Positions 10,057 through 22,883 of a DNA stretch of 64,000 bases are shown one piece after another. The stretch spans positions 181,829,448 to 181,893,447 of the forward strand of contig JAVHZZ010000005.1 of the NCBI GenBank assembly GCA_036250195.1, read 5' to 3'. The notes under the pieces are model-generated. The model worked only from the letters and a program-made list of their open reading frames with translations. It had not been told where the DNA came from and searched no databases. Position numbers and translations under genes: made by a program. The stretch comes from Mixophyes australis (taxonomy: Eukaryota; Chordata; Amphibia; Anura; Limnodynastidae). Each line of letters begins with the position of its first letter. Position 1 is the first letter of the stretch.

Positions 10057-10723
10057 TACATACTATATACTTCAATTAAACCCATCTGATTAAACAATAT
10101 TTGCTAAAAAGAATACTGGATTTTTATGATAGACATATAAGGATATGTAGGACTCAAAAAAAGCACATTACATTCTTTTTTTATATTGTTGTTGTTTCTC
10201 AGAGACACATCTTAATTACAGCACCATTTACTTTATGGTATAAGTTTATATTAGTGCAATTTCTATATAAAATGCACCTAGACTGTGTTAAAAACATCCA
10301 TCCCACTGAAGGCAGCACTGACACTTCAAAAGTGGTCTAAAAATCCTCCAATTTTAACATCTCTACGCCCCTTGAAGGTCATTATCATGCAAAACAAAAT
10401 CTTGTTTTTTTATTTTGTGCATAATGAATCACATTTTTCCTGCAGTCCATGGATGCAACACCTTGTCCAGCAAGGTCTGCTCATCATTTTGAGCAAATAA
10501 CTACTTATTCTGCAATTGCACCATTTTGCAGCACTAATAATCACACAACTCTGTAAAGGCAGAAACATTAGCTTAAAAAGTGAATGATATGCCAATACAG
10601 GAAATAAATGGTTTTTGCAGTGCTCCAAAATATTTTTCGCTGCCATAAGTGAGACCCTCGGATCACCAGCAGTGTCACCTTTAAGTGATTATAATTTTTC
10701 CAATTAAAATGCTTACCCTCATC
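10057..10723. other. No gene seen
   Basis: AT-rich sequence. No splice-bounded open frame or repeat structure was recognised. Confidence 0.5.
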
Positions 10724-10845
10724 ATCATCATCATCATCATCATCAACATTTATTTATATAGCGCTAGCAGATTCCGTAGCGCTTTACAACTGGGAACAAA
10801 CAGTAATAAAACAATACTGGGTAATACATATATATACGTAGAGGT
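10719..10845 (-). mobile_element. L2/SINE-type 3' tail
   Basis: (CAT)n followed by aacatttatttatatagcgctagcagattccgtagcgctttacaa, the reverse complement of the tail at 15213-15264. It continues into acagtaataaaacaatactgggtaatacata, also shared with that copy. It is 5'-truncated. Confidence 0.8.
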
Positions 10846-10870
10846 AACTTATGGGGTTGAAGTCTAAGTT

Positions 10871-13800
10871 CCAATGGTGAAATAATATTTGTACTTTTTG
10901 GAGGGGAGGGTTTTTCTTTAAAACAAAAAACATGAGGGTTTTATTTAGATCATATGTCCTTTTGTAAGACTTTTTTTTCTTTTTGCAGATTATAAATAGA
11001 AGTGTGCCTTTTGTACTGTCAGACTTTTGTTCCTGCTCAAGGAAGCTGCAGTGGATAGAAGACCTCCCACATGAGGTGCAGATGTATCACTATTCTCCAA
11101 TTCAGCCTCCTGGAGCGTGGGCTTGCTTTGACGGTACACTGGTAGCAGACAACCTGAGGTCCATGGCCTGCTCTGTGGTACCTCACTCAAAACCAAAGAA
11201 AATTATTCAATTAAATATATGTAGGAGATTTAGCATAATTAATAGCTATTTACATCTAAAGTTATAAATTAATACATTAAATATAACCTAACTAGTTTGT
11301 TAATGTAAAACTATACTCTAAAACTAAGTCAGGGAAACCATATATCTTCTTTCAAAATAAATGTAGTCATTAATTCATGCACTTTTTCAAATGAAGAGAC
11401 TCCCTGCTGAATTAGTTTGTGTTCTATTCAAAGCAGGAGGAGATGAAGTGGAGTTTAAGGGCCCATTCACACAGATGTTTACTGAACGCTGTTTACAAAT
11501 CTTCATGTGCCGTGTTCATTACACAGACGAGAGGAAAGTTATCAGAAAGTGGTCCTTGATCCTCGTGTCGGCAAGTCTCTTATTCACACGGGTGTCAATG
11601 TAAAACATGGTCCATAACCGCATTTTATAATGTTGCCCATGTCAGATATGTACTGTCATACGGGTGAATTAAAAAGTGAGGCATGCCGATTGGTAGAAGC
11701 TCTCAGAAAAGGTCTGAGAGCCAATATTTAAGATGTTTTAAATCAGATAAATCCTTGACGCTGTCAACTTTTTCTACTACAATTTCAAGACTGTTAATAT
11801 GATTTTTTTATTTTTTTGCCCCCGCATGAGATGGTTATCACTGTAAAAGAATAAATCATAAAAATATTTTTCATATACACTCCTTTGAAATGAACTTGTC
11901 ATTGTGATTGGTGGATTCACACTGATGAGCAAACATTCATGCATGTTCATTTTGCTGGCCTTTGTCTTTTATGGTTTTTGTGTCATATCCCCTCCAATTT
12001 AACAATTTTTATATAGCGCATACATATAATTACACAACACTTTATAATAAGGGTAAAATACAATAGAACTGAACAGTTTATTTTACAGATATACTTTATA
12101 TATGAGCGTTTAAATTTGGACGTTTAGCTGACCTTTAAATAATCATGGTTGATTTACTTCAGCCATGACCAATTAAAATCTCACAGATTTGTCTGTCATC
12201 ATCACAGTGATGATTACCGCCGAAATGTTTTTTTATGTAGTATGGCACTTTCTCCCATAACATTCTAAGCTATTTGAGGCACCATGCTCACATTGCTTTT
12301 CCCAAGTTTCTAAATAGGAATCTCAGTTCACAATTCCCATGTATCACAATGCACCCCTGGTGTCACATGATTTTCTAGGGCAAAGTTAATTAAAAAGAAA
12401 GTGGTACATTTAGAAAGCAAAAAGAAAGTGGGTAGGAACACATGTAAACTTATTTATAAACTACAATATGCCAATATAATGTATTTATGGATAAAACATG
12501 CACCAAACTTCCAACAAAGTTCACACTGTAAATATTATAATTTACAGTAAGGTGTCAACAGTGCATTTTCCTTACATTTTACTTATTCGTCTCCACATGT
12601 TATAAGTAACCCTGCTCATTAAATAATATTGTGTGATTTAATTTAGCCAAATGTAATAGGAAACAAATCAGTTTAGTGGTCATTAAAAAGGAAAATTTAT
12701 CTATAAGTACCATTTACTTTTGCTTATGTTGCATGTACACACCATTCAGAATTTCTAGTAATTGATATTGGGCGATTGGACCAAAAACTGATGCTTGATC
12801 ATCCTATTGACATTTATAGGATCATTATCCTGCATGTTGATAAATGCTGTTGGAAGATGACCACACATGGCTACATTGGCTGTAAGTTAGGTCATCTTCT
12901 GACAGCACTCGCTAACAGGCCCCAATGAGGTGAGCCTTGCACTTGGCGTCAGGATTGGCCTGTGTTTCGATGCTTAATTGCTTCTTTGACATGAAACAAT
13001 GCTATCAGTGTGAGGCTCCGGCTAGAGTAACTAGCTGCCTCATTTATGGAAAGCCCTGTTGTGGTTTTGCAAATGTTGCTTGATCCAGATGTATTTACAG
13101 ACTTTACGCAACAAATAATTCTAAGTAATTCATTCAGATTGTAGAAGTCGTGATGTAAAGAAATCTTGTGGTAATCTGCCCCTTTCCACCAGCAATTAGT
13201 GCTTCTCATCCAAACAGTGCATTTCATCATTGTTTACATGGCCATTGTTCTGGGTATTTGTGTCAGTATCTATTACCAAGATAACAAGGCAGAGGGTCAT
13301 GCATGCAATCAAATATATCCAAACAAATACATTTTTAAACATGACTATTAATATTGTTTATTAAGTAAGAAATTAGTATTAATTATGTAAGGTAACAAGC
13401 TGGGTAAATTACAGAATTAATTCTTGACCAACGCCAGAAGGCGGTATATGAGTCAGTAACAACATAAAGCTTACTCTTCCATTCATGACTATAGTCACAT
13501 GTGCCAACAAATTGGCATTCATTGGCCTCCCTTCTATTTTGGAATACAACTTATTGTACATAGGGAATTCTAATTTTGACTCACATGGAATTGTATTGCT
13601 AAATTGAATAAATGCCAGATTCGTAATTATCTAATGGATATTGTTTATAAATCGTTTTGTGGAACATTCACATCTCACATGTCCTGGACAGCTATGATCT
13701 GTTGCTTTCACAGATTATATAGCTTGTCATAGGGTGCCTTTTTAGAACATATTACATGTATTTTTATCTTTATGTACATTTGCCTACGTATTTTGATATA

Positions 13801-14801
13801 CATCTTATGTGATAAATAATGTTTGCATTTATATCAGAGCTCTGATGTCTTTTTGAAAAGTATATTCTTTTTTTTCCTTTTTTTACACCTGCATTTCACA
13901 TAAATACTTTTATGTGGGACTTTTGTATTAATGGACTTTTATGGGTCTATGCTCAATATAATTATCTCTCAGAATAAGACCACATGGATGTCTTTAAAAC
14001 ATTTATAATTTTGTAGTTAAGTGTAAAAAAGATATGTTAAAAAGTACATCTTTATATCTTTGTCTCCAAAGCTAGAGTGTCAGGGACCATGTTTCCTTTG
14101 AAACTATTGTATGGCTTCTGAATCGTTCTCCTCCCTCTCATTTACACACAATTCCCATGGCAAAGGAAATGGAGGAGACAGATAGACAGTCAACTGTCTT
14201 AATACAGGCTATGGAATGAAAGCCTAGCACAGTAAATAGGTTGTTTTTGTTGATTTCAAAATGTTACCTCAGGGACACAGGTGCATTATGGGAATATGTA
14301 TTTTTATTTGTGCACTAAGAAGCTGTCTTCTGTTTACACTTCCAGAGAAATATTCTCTATTAGATTTTATTATCTCATTTTTGGCTTGAAATAAGTTGGT
14401 GGTTTCTCACCCCGATGGAAAAAGTATGAACAAACTTTGTGTTGTGTCTGTCTCCGTTTTGACAGCTATCATTTATGGACCTGACTATGCCCCATAATAA
14501 ATCAGACCACCTCCGCCACCACCTCTGCCACTGGTCCATGCATTCAAGCTGTTCTATTGTGAAATAATTAACTCAAGTGGATGAAAAGAGGGCTATAGGA
14601 GAAGATACGGGGATTATGACACAGGGACAAACCAGTGGCATAGTAAGATCCGCAAGCAGACTCAAGCTAGTCACATGTTGCAGTTCAATTGTTGGACAAT
14701 ACCAGCAAAAAAAATGTTTGCCACATGTGTGAATGGTCAAATTTCATGGATCTGTATGTTTGGTAGACATGCAGAAAGAACACAGTGCAATGGGAAAATC
14801 T
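10871..14801. other. Gene-poor stretch; only a possible tail fragment at 12000-12045
   Basis: No confident gene. At 12000-12045 tttttatatagcgcatac...acaacactttataa resembles a decayed minus-strand L2/SINE tail. At 10970-10989 a T-rich run ends in tttttgcag, like a splice acceptor, but the frame downstream matches nothing I recognise and no good donor follows. Confidence 0.5.
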
Positions 14802-14866
14802 GGGCCTGATTCATCATTACCAAACTCACGTACATCGGGTATACGCACATCCATATTCAACAAGGA
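14802..14866. repeat. Outer inverted arm, left end
   Basis: Inverted counterpart of 21927-22034. It is cut off at about 14866 by the L2 insertion and resumes at about 15298. Confidence 0.65.
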
Positions 14867-15261
14867 ACGGACTTTCCTCTGGTCTTCAAACCTTCAAGCG
14901 TTCACTGAAAACCCACCTCTTCAGACAAGGTTATGATATTCCTTAACCACCATCTTAATCTCCCTAGATTACCCTATTACCATCTTCTACACTGCTAACA
15001 CAAGACAACAACCCTCTGACCAACATTGCCACACACACAGCCCACTCAATACTATTACCTTTGCGTTCTAGCTGGTCCATTGTGCAATATGATGTAGCAC
15101 ATGCCCTTGTGTTTCTAACTCCCATTGTCCCAGAGATTGTAAGATTGCGAGCAGGGTTCTCTTACCTCTCTGTCTGTATGTATTACCCAGTATTGTCTTA
15201 TCAGTGTTTGTTCCCAATTGTAAAGCGCTACGGAAATTGCTGGCGCTATATAAATAAATGT

Positions 15262-15292
<31 letters not shown>

Positions 15293-15297
15293 GATGA
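14867..15297 (+). mobile_element. 5'-truncated L2-type LINE insertion
   Basis: Begins in the last codons of ORF2 (LQTFKRSLKTHLFRQGYDIP then TAA at about 14944), the counterpart of [10 protein letters not shown] in the 1-1905 copy. It continues through a short 3' UTR (attgtaagattgcgagcaggg) to gtaaagcgctacgg...tggcgctatataaataaa and (GATGAT)n. It is inserted in the left arm of the larger element. Confidence 0.85.
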
Positions 15298-15597
15298 AGA
15301 TACGTCTGGTGATGAATATGGGTCCAGGACCGCTCTGCTCTAATAGACAGGATACTGCTGGATACATCTAATACAGATGTGGAATATAAAGTCACAAAAA
15401 GAACACACAGTAAACAATAAAAACTATTCAATTAATGTCACCTGTTAATAATATAGTCATTAATGACAAAACATTTAAAAAAGAAAAAAATAATGTTTTA
15501 TAGTTGTTCCTGATTGCAAACACATGTTCTAGCATGCACACTCGGCCATCATCACTAGTAATCGGCACTTAGACCAGACCTGTAGCTGGTGCAAGTG
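15298..15597. repeat. Left inner inverted arm
   Basis: Inverted match to 18613-18913; shared words include ggaatataaagtc, actattcaat, gtcacctgttaataata and gacctgtagctggt. Similarity stops at about 15597 and 18613. Confidence 0.8.
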
Positions 15598-17907
15598 ATA
15601 TGACTGAAAGTCACGTTCCTTAGAGATGCCCAAAGCTTGAATTGGTCGCTGCTGCTTGTGCTCAAGTTTGGCACACCCCTCCCTGTTTAATCCCTGAAAT
15701 CGTAGTCTGTAGTAAGTGTCCTTTGCGCTTTAACATGAAAACATTGCTGCGTTTCAAGGTATCTATGGGGACAGCGAAAATGCCATATTTATCAACCTCC
15801 AAAATTTGGAGCTTAACCCCGACAGCTAACACCATCTTCAGATGTCATTAGTTGTTCTATCCAACGGGGAGAGCATTGCAGAGTAGGATCTTTGTATCCT
15901 TCCATAGCAGGCAGCTCCTCACCATCGCAATAGATTATTCACCAGGACAGACTCCTATCAGAACCGCTGCCCAGCTAACCATGTTAATAAATTTCCACAT
16001 TAATTAATTTCTTTCAATTGCGATAAGAAATGATAATTAATATAAGCAATATGTGATGGGCCATAGATAGACCCCATAGTCTCTTTATCAAGCTTAAAGC
16101 AGCGCCCGCTTCCAGAACCTCTGTGCTTGCAATGAACATAAGAGATATAAGCTGCCTTGGAGCAAGCATGACTATAACATTGAAGCCGGTGTGCAGTATT
16201 TCATTATCGTGGAAATCAACATGCAAAGTTTGCTTTAGGGAACTCTGTATTTTTTAACACCTACATATGACAAAGTACAATGTAAAAAAATACTTTTGTA
16301 CAAACTTGAAAGATTCTCTTTTGGGAGACAAGCAAATTCATTAATAATACTTTCATGAACCACGTGTGTCCTTTGTGCCCTCCCATCTTCTGCTCTTTAG
16401 GATGGTAACGCCTCTAACAGAGTCTTGCAGTGTTTAAGGACAGCCATGTTTTAGAACAGCCACATGTCGCTGTCATTATACACTGCAGAACTCTTGTCAG
16501 ATGGTTCCTGCAGTGTAGCGATCATAATCCCTATAGCCCCCATTCTGGTATAAAAACAGTAAGAAAAAACAACCAACTATTCAGTCTAGTGTATAGTCAC
16601 ACTCTTAGTTGTCCAGCAGAAGATAGACCTCCTGATGTTGTGGGGTACCCCAGAGACGCCCTACATAACAAGAGAGCACAGGGTAAAGTGTAGTGTGACA
16701 TTGGGAGATATTTTATTAGAAGGATCACTAGTTCTTTGAGTATAGGTACTTGTGTAGCATCCTGTAATCAAAGTTAAAAAAACATTAATATAAACCTAAT
16801 TTAAAAAAGTTTTATTATTGTGTACTTGGTCAATAACGGAGAACAGGGGCATTGCCATGGACAAACCTCAAACCTCGGCCTGTCCATGGAAAGTATGACT
16901 TGTTGTTGTATTATCACTATATGTACAGATCCGTTGTGTCTATAAGTGTCCAGCCCAACAGTTTGGTTTCTCTTGATGGCACCTCATGCTGTGATCACTC
17001 AAGGGAACAGACTTTCTGAGTTGTAGAGAGCACTACCTACTAATTAGCTATAACAAAGCAAACTATTGTATTGCAGCACAGCAAAGTGAATTGTAACATG
17101 TTATTGAGGCAACCAGAGCAATGTTATAGATACATCAACTGGTGCTCTATTGATGTTAAGCCTAACAATAAAACAGCAAAAATGTACAATGTTGTGCAAA
17201 AAGCTAATTTAAAAAAATGTATAAGAAGTGAACACGTGTAATATGCATGGATATGCATAAATGTAGATCATGCACAATTTAATATAGTTCTGCAAAATTC
17301 TACCTAGTCAAGGCATCATTAAAGGGCCACTAAATATGAATAAGTGGCTGCTATTAAACCACTATAAATCGCCGTCCCAGAACTTCTGCAGCACAACGAT
17401 TCTCATTCTGCCTCCCCGCAAATCTCTGGTTTAGAGACTGGAAGAGTGACAGGCAGTTAACATTAGCACTGATGCAAAAGTGGGAACAGCTTCATTGTAG
17501 ACCTGGTGGTGTTACCCACTGCTGCTTCTTATGGAAGCCCTGCACAGCCAAAGGAGCAGGGGCAGAAGTAAATTTATAACTGGATTACGATACATTATTT
17601 TTATATATAGTGGTCCGTCAAATGACACACATACAATCATCACACATACAAAACTGGGTAGGTAGCAAAACGTATACCAGTGGAATATATGCAGTGACGG
17701 TAAATCAAATTCAGCAAGACTGTCTCTAGAAATGTAAGTTTGTTTATTAAGGTTGCGGGAATCATTAATCATCTGTTTCCAATTATTAATATTTTGATAG
17801 TAATATCCTTTTTAAAAAATGTAAAAAAAAAATACCATTATATTAAACTAACTGTAACAAAACTGACTTGGCTCTTGCCCATTGTGAATTTTCAGTTAAA
17901 AGACAAA
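15598..17907. other. Loop of the large element; no gene seen
   Basis: About 2.3 kb of AT-rich sequence without a transposase-like frame or strong repeats. It is the left part of the spacer between the inverted arms. Confidence 0.5.
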
Positions 17908-18135
17908 GGGGGGTATTCAATTGTTAGCGTTAACGGGGAAAAACGAGTGCTCAAAAAATCTTAGCGTTAATACGGTAATTACTCGCTCAATTTCAGCTCG
18001 CCGGGGAGCGGCGAGCTGAAATTCCGCGAGTAAACTACCGTATTAACGCTTTTCTCGCGCAATATTACCGTATATACGGTAATATTTTTTGAGCGCTCGT
18101 TTTTTCCCGTTAACGCTAACAATTGAATACCCCCC
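17908..18135. mobile_element. 228-bp palindromic MITE (GGGGGGTATTCAATTG ends)
   Basis: Perfect terminal inverted repeat of about 30 bp: ggggggtattcaattgttag...ctaacaattgaatacccccc. The interior holds nested palindromes (agctcgccggggagcggcgagct; attaccgtatatacggtaat). Flanks are aaa on both sides, compatible with a 3-bp duplication. Relatives lie at 24676-24868 and 36656-36878. Confidence 0.85.
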
Positions 18136-18612
18136 AAAAAGTATGTATAAATGGGCATCTGCAAAAGGAATCTGCTAGAACTCACCTGACAATAGGGATC
18201 ATGAACCCATAGGAAGAACAAAACTTGCCTACACGCAAAGTTTTTTTTCAAACTGATGTGTAATCTTGGCCGTTACTTCAGTGCTGGACAAAATTGTGTA
18301 TGATTCTGGACCCAGTCAGATCAATGAGTCAGTACGATATGTCGAAGAGAAATGAAAGACGTGCATCCATTTACACCAATAGAAATGACTCTCAGAAGTT
18401 AGGTGCCAGGAGTAATAATTTAGGCACATTGGCTACGTAGCGTCTAGTAATTGTCCAGCCTTGTACCACTGCATACAATGAGTTGGTTCTGTCTGCTTAA
18501 TTTCAATAGGAAATAATGCTAATAGATAAGATCATAATGTATAAGACAAAATATATTGTCGATACAAACTCCAACTTTTACATACATATTTTAGTGCAGA
18601 GTTAAGGAAGTT
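18136..18612. other. Loop remainder; no gene seen
   Basis: Unstructured sequence between the palindromic MITE and the right arm. Confidence 0.5.
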
Positions 18613-18913
18613 CTTGAACCAGCTACAGGTCTGGTTTAAGTGGCGATTACTAGTGATGACAGCTGAACATGTGATTGCGATCAGGAGCAACTGTAAAAAT
18701 GCATGTACAATAGTCATTCATAAAAGCCTAATAAATGTATTTTATGGACAACTTTTTTTTTTTTTTTTCATTAATGACTATATTATTAACAGGTGACAAT
18801 CATTGAATAGTTTTTTTTTCTTTCAAGACTTTATATTCCATATACACATCCTGCAATGTATTGTCTGTTAAGGCAAAGCAGACCTAGACCCATGTTAATC
18901 AACAGATGTATCC
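18613..18913. repeat. Right inner inverted arm
   Basis: Inverted match to 15298-15597. It is interrupted at 18913 by the hAT insertion and resumes at about 21919-21927. Confidence 0.8.
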
Positions 18914-19382
18914 AGGGGTGGATTGGGAACTTAAAATGGCGCTGGAAAAATTCTTGAAGTGGCCTCATGTGGGCGGGACACAAAACAACTACTGTAGGTG
19001 GGGCCAACACAAAAGTAGGCGGGATTTAGAACTACTAGAATTTGGTTGTAGTAACATTTAGGAAAACCTAGATGTGATGACTTAAGACACAGTAGGTCAT
19101 CTCTAAAGCAATACAGGGGAAAAGCTGCCAGTCGTGTGTTATAAAAATAAGTGAATGCTTTTGCATTGTTTACAACTAATATATGTCTCCGTGCTACAAT
19201 TTGTTTAGTTGCCTATTAACACAGCCTTCCAATATCCCCTTCATAGAAAAATATCTGACTTTGGTTAATAAGTTTAACTATTATGAAACCTGATGGCACA
19301 ATCGTATTAGATCAGTCTGTCAGAGCAGCATGTGACATCCTGAAATGCAAACGACCAGTCAAGTCTCCCTCTGTTGTGTGTA

Positions 19383-19386
<4 letters not shown>

Positions 19387-19436
<50 letters not shown>
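19387..19436. repeat. (AT)n microsatellite
   Basis: About 24 AT units inside the hAT element. The tyrosine-isoleucine frames over it are artefacts. Confidence 0.95.
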
Positions 19437-19439
<3 letters not shown>

Positions 19440-20234
19440 CACACTGTGTGTTTCAAGAACTGCATTTAATATTATCCTTATAATAAATGGCTTTCCAGGT
19501 GCAAAAAGGTGAAATGCTTTTACCATCTGCACCAATACACTTCTTTGCAACAATTGTGTATGAGCCCTAAATGTGCCCAGTGTTTGGGAGGCGGTTTGAA
19601 ATAATAACAGTACAGGAAGGGTTGGCAATGGGATCAGTACAGTGGGGGCTGACAATGGCGTAAGTGAAGGGGAGAGCTATTACAAGGGTTTGCTGGTGAT
19701 ATAGTAAGTGCACAGGAGGCAGGATTAACTATATTGTCAGTGCAATGGTGGCTGGCCATATGTTCAACAAAGTGATCTGAGAATGGGACCAGTGCAAGGT
19801 AGAAGGCAGGCAACAGGATTAATTCAAGAACCAGTAATGTATCACCAGAGCTCGAATAAGGCTCTGTGGGGCCCAGGGCTCTTAAGACAGGGGGTTATCA
19901 TTTTAGAAACCTTTTAGACAAATACACAGGCAATACTGTGTGCACTACTGTAAGATGCATGCAGCTCTGCCTTCACTAGTATTACAGTAGACATACCTTA
20001 CAACTGTCCTTGTTGTCAGATCAAATCCTGAGTAAGCGAGACAGTTACCCAAATTCGGAACTGCCCCACCAAATTCAGGACAGTTGGCAGACTGTCCTGC
20101 TCTCTCCTACCTGTTATTGTTACTTTCACCACCTGTGGCTGCTGGTGTCTTTAGCTCATTTGCTGGCTAGATCCTGGAAGGTTGGGGGCCCTATTTGTAA
20201 AAAAAAAAAATGGTATATGAAAATTACAAAACTC

Positions 20235-20960
20235 CAACTAGCCCCAGCATTAAATTAATAGCACTCACATTTAATAATTAGGCCTCTCTCCAGCCCCAAC
20301 ATTGAAATAATAGAAGTCCCATTTAAAATATAAATCTTCCTCCTTCCAAATAGCCCCAGCAATAAATTAATAGCATTTACGTTTAATAAATATAACCATT
20401 TCCCATAACCATCCCTGGCATTAAATAATTCATATTCACATTTAATAAATAGCTCTTCTCCCCAAACTCAGTCCCACATTCAATTAATAGCACAAAACCA
20501 CCCAGTATTAAAAGTCCCTTCACCTCACCTTAAACTAATAGCACCCATTAGTAAATTAAATAGCCCCACCATCAGCCAACAAATAAATTAATGGCACCCA
20601 CCATTAAATAATTAGCTCCGACCCACAGTCCACCATTTAATAGCCTACCTTCCACCCAAATGACAGTAGAGACCACACCCCAAAAAATTAATAGCATTTA
20701 TGTTTAATATACCTATATCCTGCAAGCATTACTGCCATTAAATAATTAATATTTAATAAATAGACCTCATTCTCCCCAAACATCCCCAAATTCAATTAAT
20801 AGCCCCCATACCTCCCAAGGATTAAGTTAAAAGTCCCATCACCCCATCTAAATTAATAACCCCACCAATAAATTAAATATCCACACCATCACCAAACAAA
20901 TAAAATAGCACCCATTAATTAGCCACCACCATTAAATGAATAGCCTACCTCACACAAATG
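20235..20960. repeat. About 59-bp degenerate tandem array
   Basis: Repeated phrase tagccccagcattaaattaatagca...catttaataaata spaced roughly 59 bp apart (about 20237, 20296, 20355, 20411, 20470) and decaying to the right. It lies inside the hAT element. Confidence 0.7.
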
Positions 20961-20999
20961 TTATATTAAGACCCCCCCAATCAATTCCTTCACACATTA

Positions 21000-21580
21000 T
21001 TGTAACATAGCAGCCCACCCTTCCCTCAGACAGTATAGTAGCATAGCAGCCCCCCCATCACTCATACAGTAAAGTAGTATAGCATAGTATACTATAGTAC
21101 AGCAGCCCCCTCCCCCAGTATAGTAGTGTAGTATAGTATAGCAGCCTCATCCCCCCTCAGTATAGTATAGCAGCCTCAACCCCCTCCCCTCGGTATAGTA
21201 TAGCAGCCTTATCCCCCCCCCTCAGTATAGTATAGCAGCCTCATCCCCCCCCCTCAGTATAGTATAGCAGCCTCACCCCCCCTCAGTATAGTATAGCAGC
21301 CTCATCACCCCCATCAGTATAGTATAGCAGCCTCACCCCTCCCTCAGTATAGTATAGCAGCCTTACCCCCCCCCCCTATATAGTATAGCAGCCTCACCCC
21401 CCCCCCTCAGTATAGTATAGCAGCCTCATCCCCCCTCAGTATAATATAGCAACCTCACCCCCCCTCAGTATAGTATAGCAGCCTCATCCCCCCCTCAGTA
21501 TAGTATAGCAGCCTCATCCCCTCCAGCTCAACATAGTATAGCAGCCTCATCCCCCCCCCCCCCCCAGCTCAGTATAGTAT
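21000..21580. repeat. About 30-bp TCAGTATAGTATAGCAGCC minisatellite
   Basis: Some fifteen units of tcagtatagtatagcagcctcatccccccc with variable C-run length. A right-hand block inside the hAT element. The C runs (up to about 14) suggest replication slippage. Confidence 0.9.
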
Positions 21581-22034
21581 AGCAGCAAGCCCTTCCCTGA
21601 GGATAGGATATGAGCCCCTCCCCCACACTTACCTTGTTTGAGCCATGTATTAGAGACTCCTCTCTCCGGATCGCTCGCTCGCACATGGGCCGGCACCTGT
21701 CATGTGGTGCTCGTCCCATGTGATATCCTGATTATACTGCGACTGGATGAGGCTGAATATAGGAGGAACAGATGATCCGCAGCCACCACGCTGTCCCTGC
21801 ACTGCCAGAGGGAGGAAGCAATTAACTTTAAAAAAAAATACCCAGCCCCGTAGCGGCCTCACTTGTCATCGGCCTACCTGGAAAATTCCCGGTGAGGCCT
21901 ATGATCAATCCGCCCCTGGATATATTTTTACATCTGCTCCTTGCTGAATATGGATGTGTGTGTGCCTGATTTACATGCGCTTTTAAAAAAAATGGACAAT
22001 ACGTTCATTTTGCATTCCTTGATGAATTAGGACC

Positions 22035-22354
22035 GTAGTATCTTACAGAAGAAAATGCAGAAATATATTTAAATATTGATAATAAAAGATATCTTCATAC
22101 TGGTTAAATGGTAACTGTGTATCGAGGTACTAAAGCTGCACTGCACCTAGTAATGGTAAGGCACAATGGGGTGTGAGCGGGAGGACCATTGTATTTTTCC
22201 CAGGAGGAGCCATAGGAAAAATGACTGCATGTAGCAGCCCTCGGGGGTGAGCGTGTAGGCTGCACTGACACCATTTACTAAGAGGTAATGCAGCAATAAA
22301 GATGGACTAACAGTAAAATTAGTCTCTCTGATATGCACAGAGTACATGTAGGAG
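22035..22354. other. No gene seen
   Basis: Short AT-rich spacer. Confidence 0.5.
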
Positions 22355-22362
22355 ATATAGAA

Positions 22363-22666
22363 CATACTTGCCAACTCTCCCGGAATATCCGGGAGACTCC
22401 CGAAATCTGGGTCAGTCTCCCGGGCTCCCGGGAGAGAGGGCAATTCTCCCGATTCCCGGGCGACGGTGGAAATTGAATGGGGGAGGCGGGGCTTATCGGC
22501 GTCACGGGCGCGTCATTATGGCCCCGCCCCCTTGTTTTATTGGACGGGAAAAGTGGTGACAGCTTTGGGGGCGTGGCTAACGGCGCGATTCTTCGAGCCC
22601 CGCCCCCACACGCCCACCTGACCCCCGGACCTCCCGGAACTTAACCTGCCAATGTTGGCAACTATC
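22363..22666. mobile_element. 304-bp hAT-type MITE (CATACTTGCC family)
   Basis: Left end catacttgccaactctccc, right end aatgttggcaactatc, flanked by a perfect 8-bp duplication atatagaa (22355-22362 and 22667-22674). The interior is GC-rich with nested inverted words (cccgggctcccggg). Relatives lie at 32346-32564 and, as a relic, at 7661-7727. Confidence 0.88.
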
Positions 22667-22705
22667 ATATAGAAGTGTGATTCAGGCCACACACATGCAG
22701 ACTTG

Positions 22706-22880
22706 GGGCTAGATTTACTAAGCTGCGGGTTTGAAAAAGTGGGGATGTTGCCTATAGCAACCAATCAGATTCTAGCTTTCATTTATTTAGTACCTTCTAC
22801 AAAATGACAGCTAGAATCTGATTGGTTGCCATAGGCAACATCCCCACTTTTTCAAACCCGCAGCTTAGTAAATCTAGCCC
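22706..22880. mobile_element. 175-bp hairpin MITE with CCAAT words
   Basis: Nearly perfect inverted halves: gggctagatttactaagctg...cagcttagtaaatctagccc. Each arm carries atagcaaccaatcagattctag or its inverse. Flanks are TTG on both sides (22703-22705 and 22881-22883). Copies lie at 56722-56896 and 57479-57642. Confidence 0.9.
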
Positions 22881-22883
22881 TTG

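Larger units (their letters stand above)
18914..21918. mobile_element. 3005-bp non-autonomous hAT element
   Basis: Ends CAGGGGTGGATTG and CAATCCGCCCCTG are inverted copies (one mismatch). Flanks gatgtatc (18906-18913) and gatatatt (21919-21926) agree at 6 of 8 positions, both differences being transitions. Removing the insert rejoins the right arm of the larger element (atgtatc to atatttttacatctgctcc), which supports the boundaries. No transposase was found; the interior holds an (AT)n run and two tandem arrays. Confidence 0.8.
14802..22034. mobile_element. Large long-TIR element with three later insertions
   Basis: Outer ends GGGCCTGATTCATCA (14802) and TGATGAATTAGGACC (to 22034) are inverted copies. 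The left stretch gcacatccatattcaacaagga matches, inverted, tccttgctgaatatggatgtg near 21932. The inner arm 15298-15597 matches, inverted, 18613-18913, including tcatcactagtaatcg and ttaataatatagtcattaatga. With the L2 and hAT insertions removed, the arms are about 0.36 and 0.43 kb around a 3-kb loop. No transposase was found in the loop, so this is non-autonomous or foldback-like. No target duplication was found. Confidence 0.7.

Noticed and set aside
10983..11267. 94-codon frame after a T-rich acceptor-like tract
   Set aside because: No recognisable domain, no clear donor, and the opposite strand is equally open.
15245..15431. Poly-His and poly-Ile frames
   Set aside because: Encoded by the (GATGAT)n tail of the L2 insertion.
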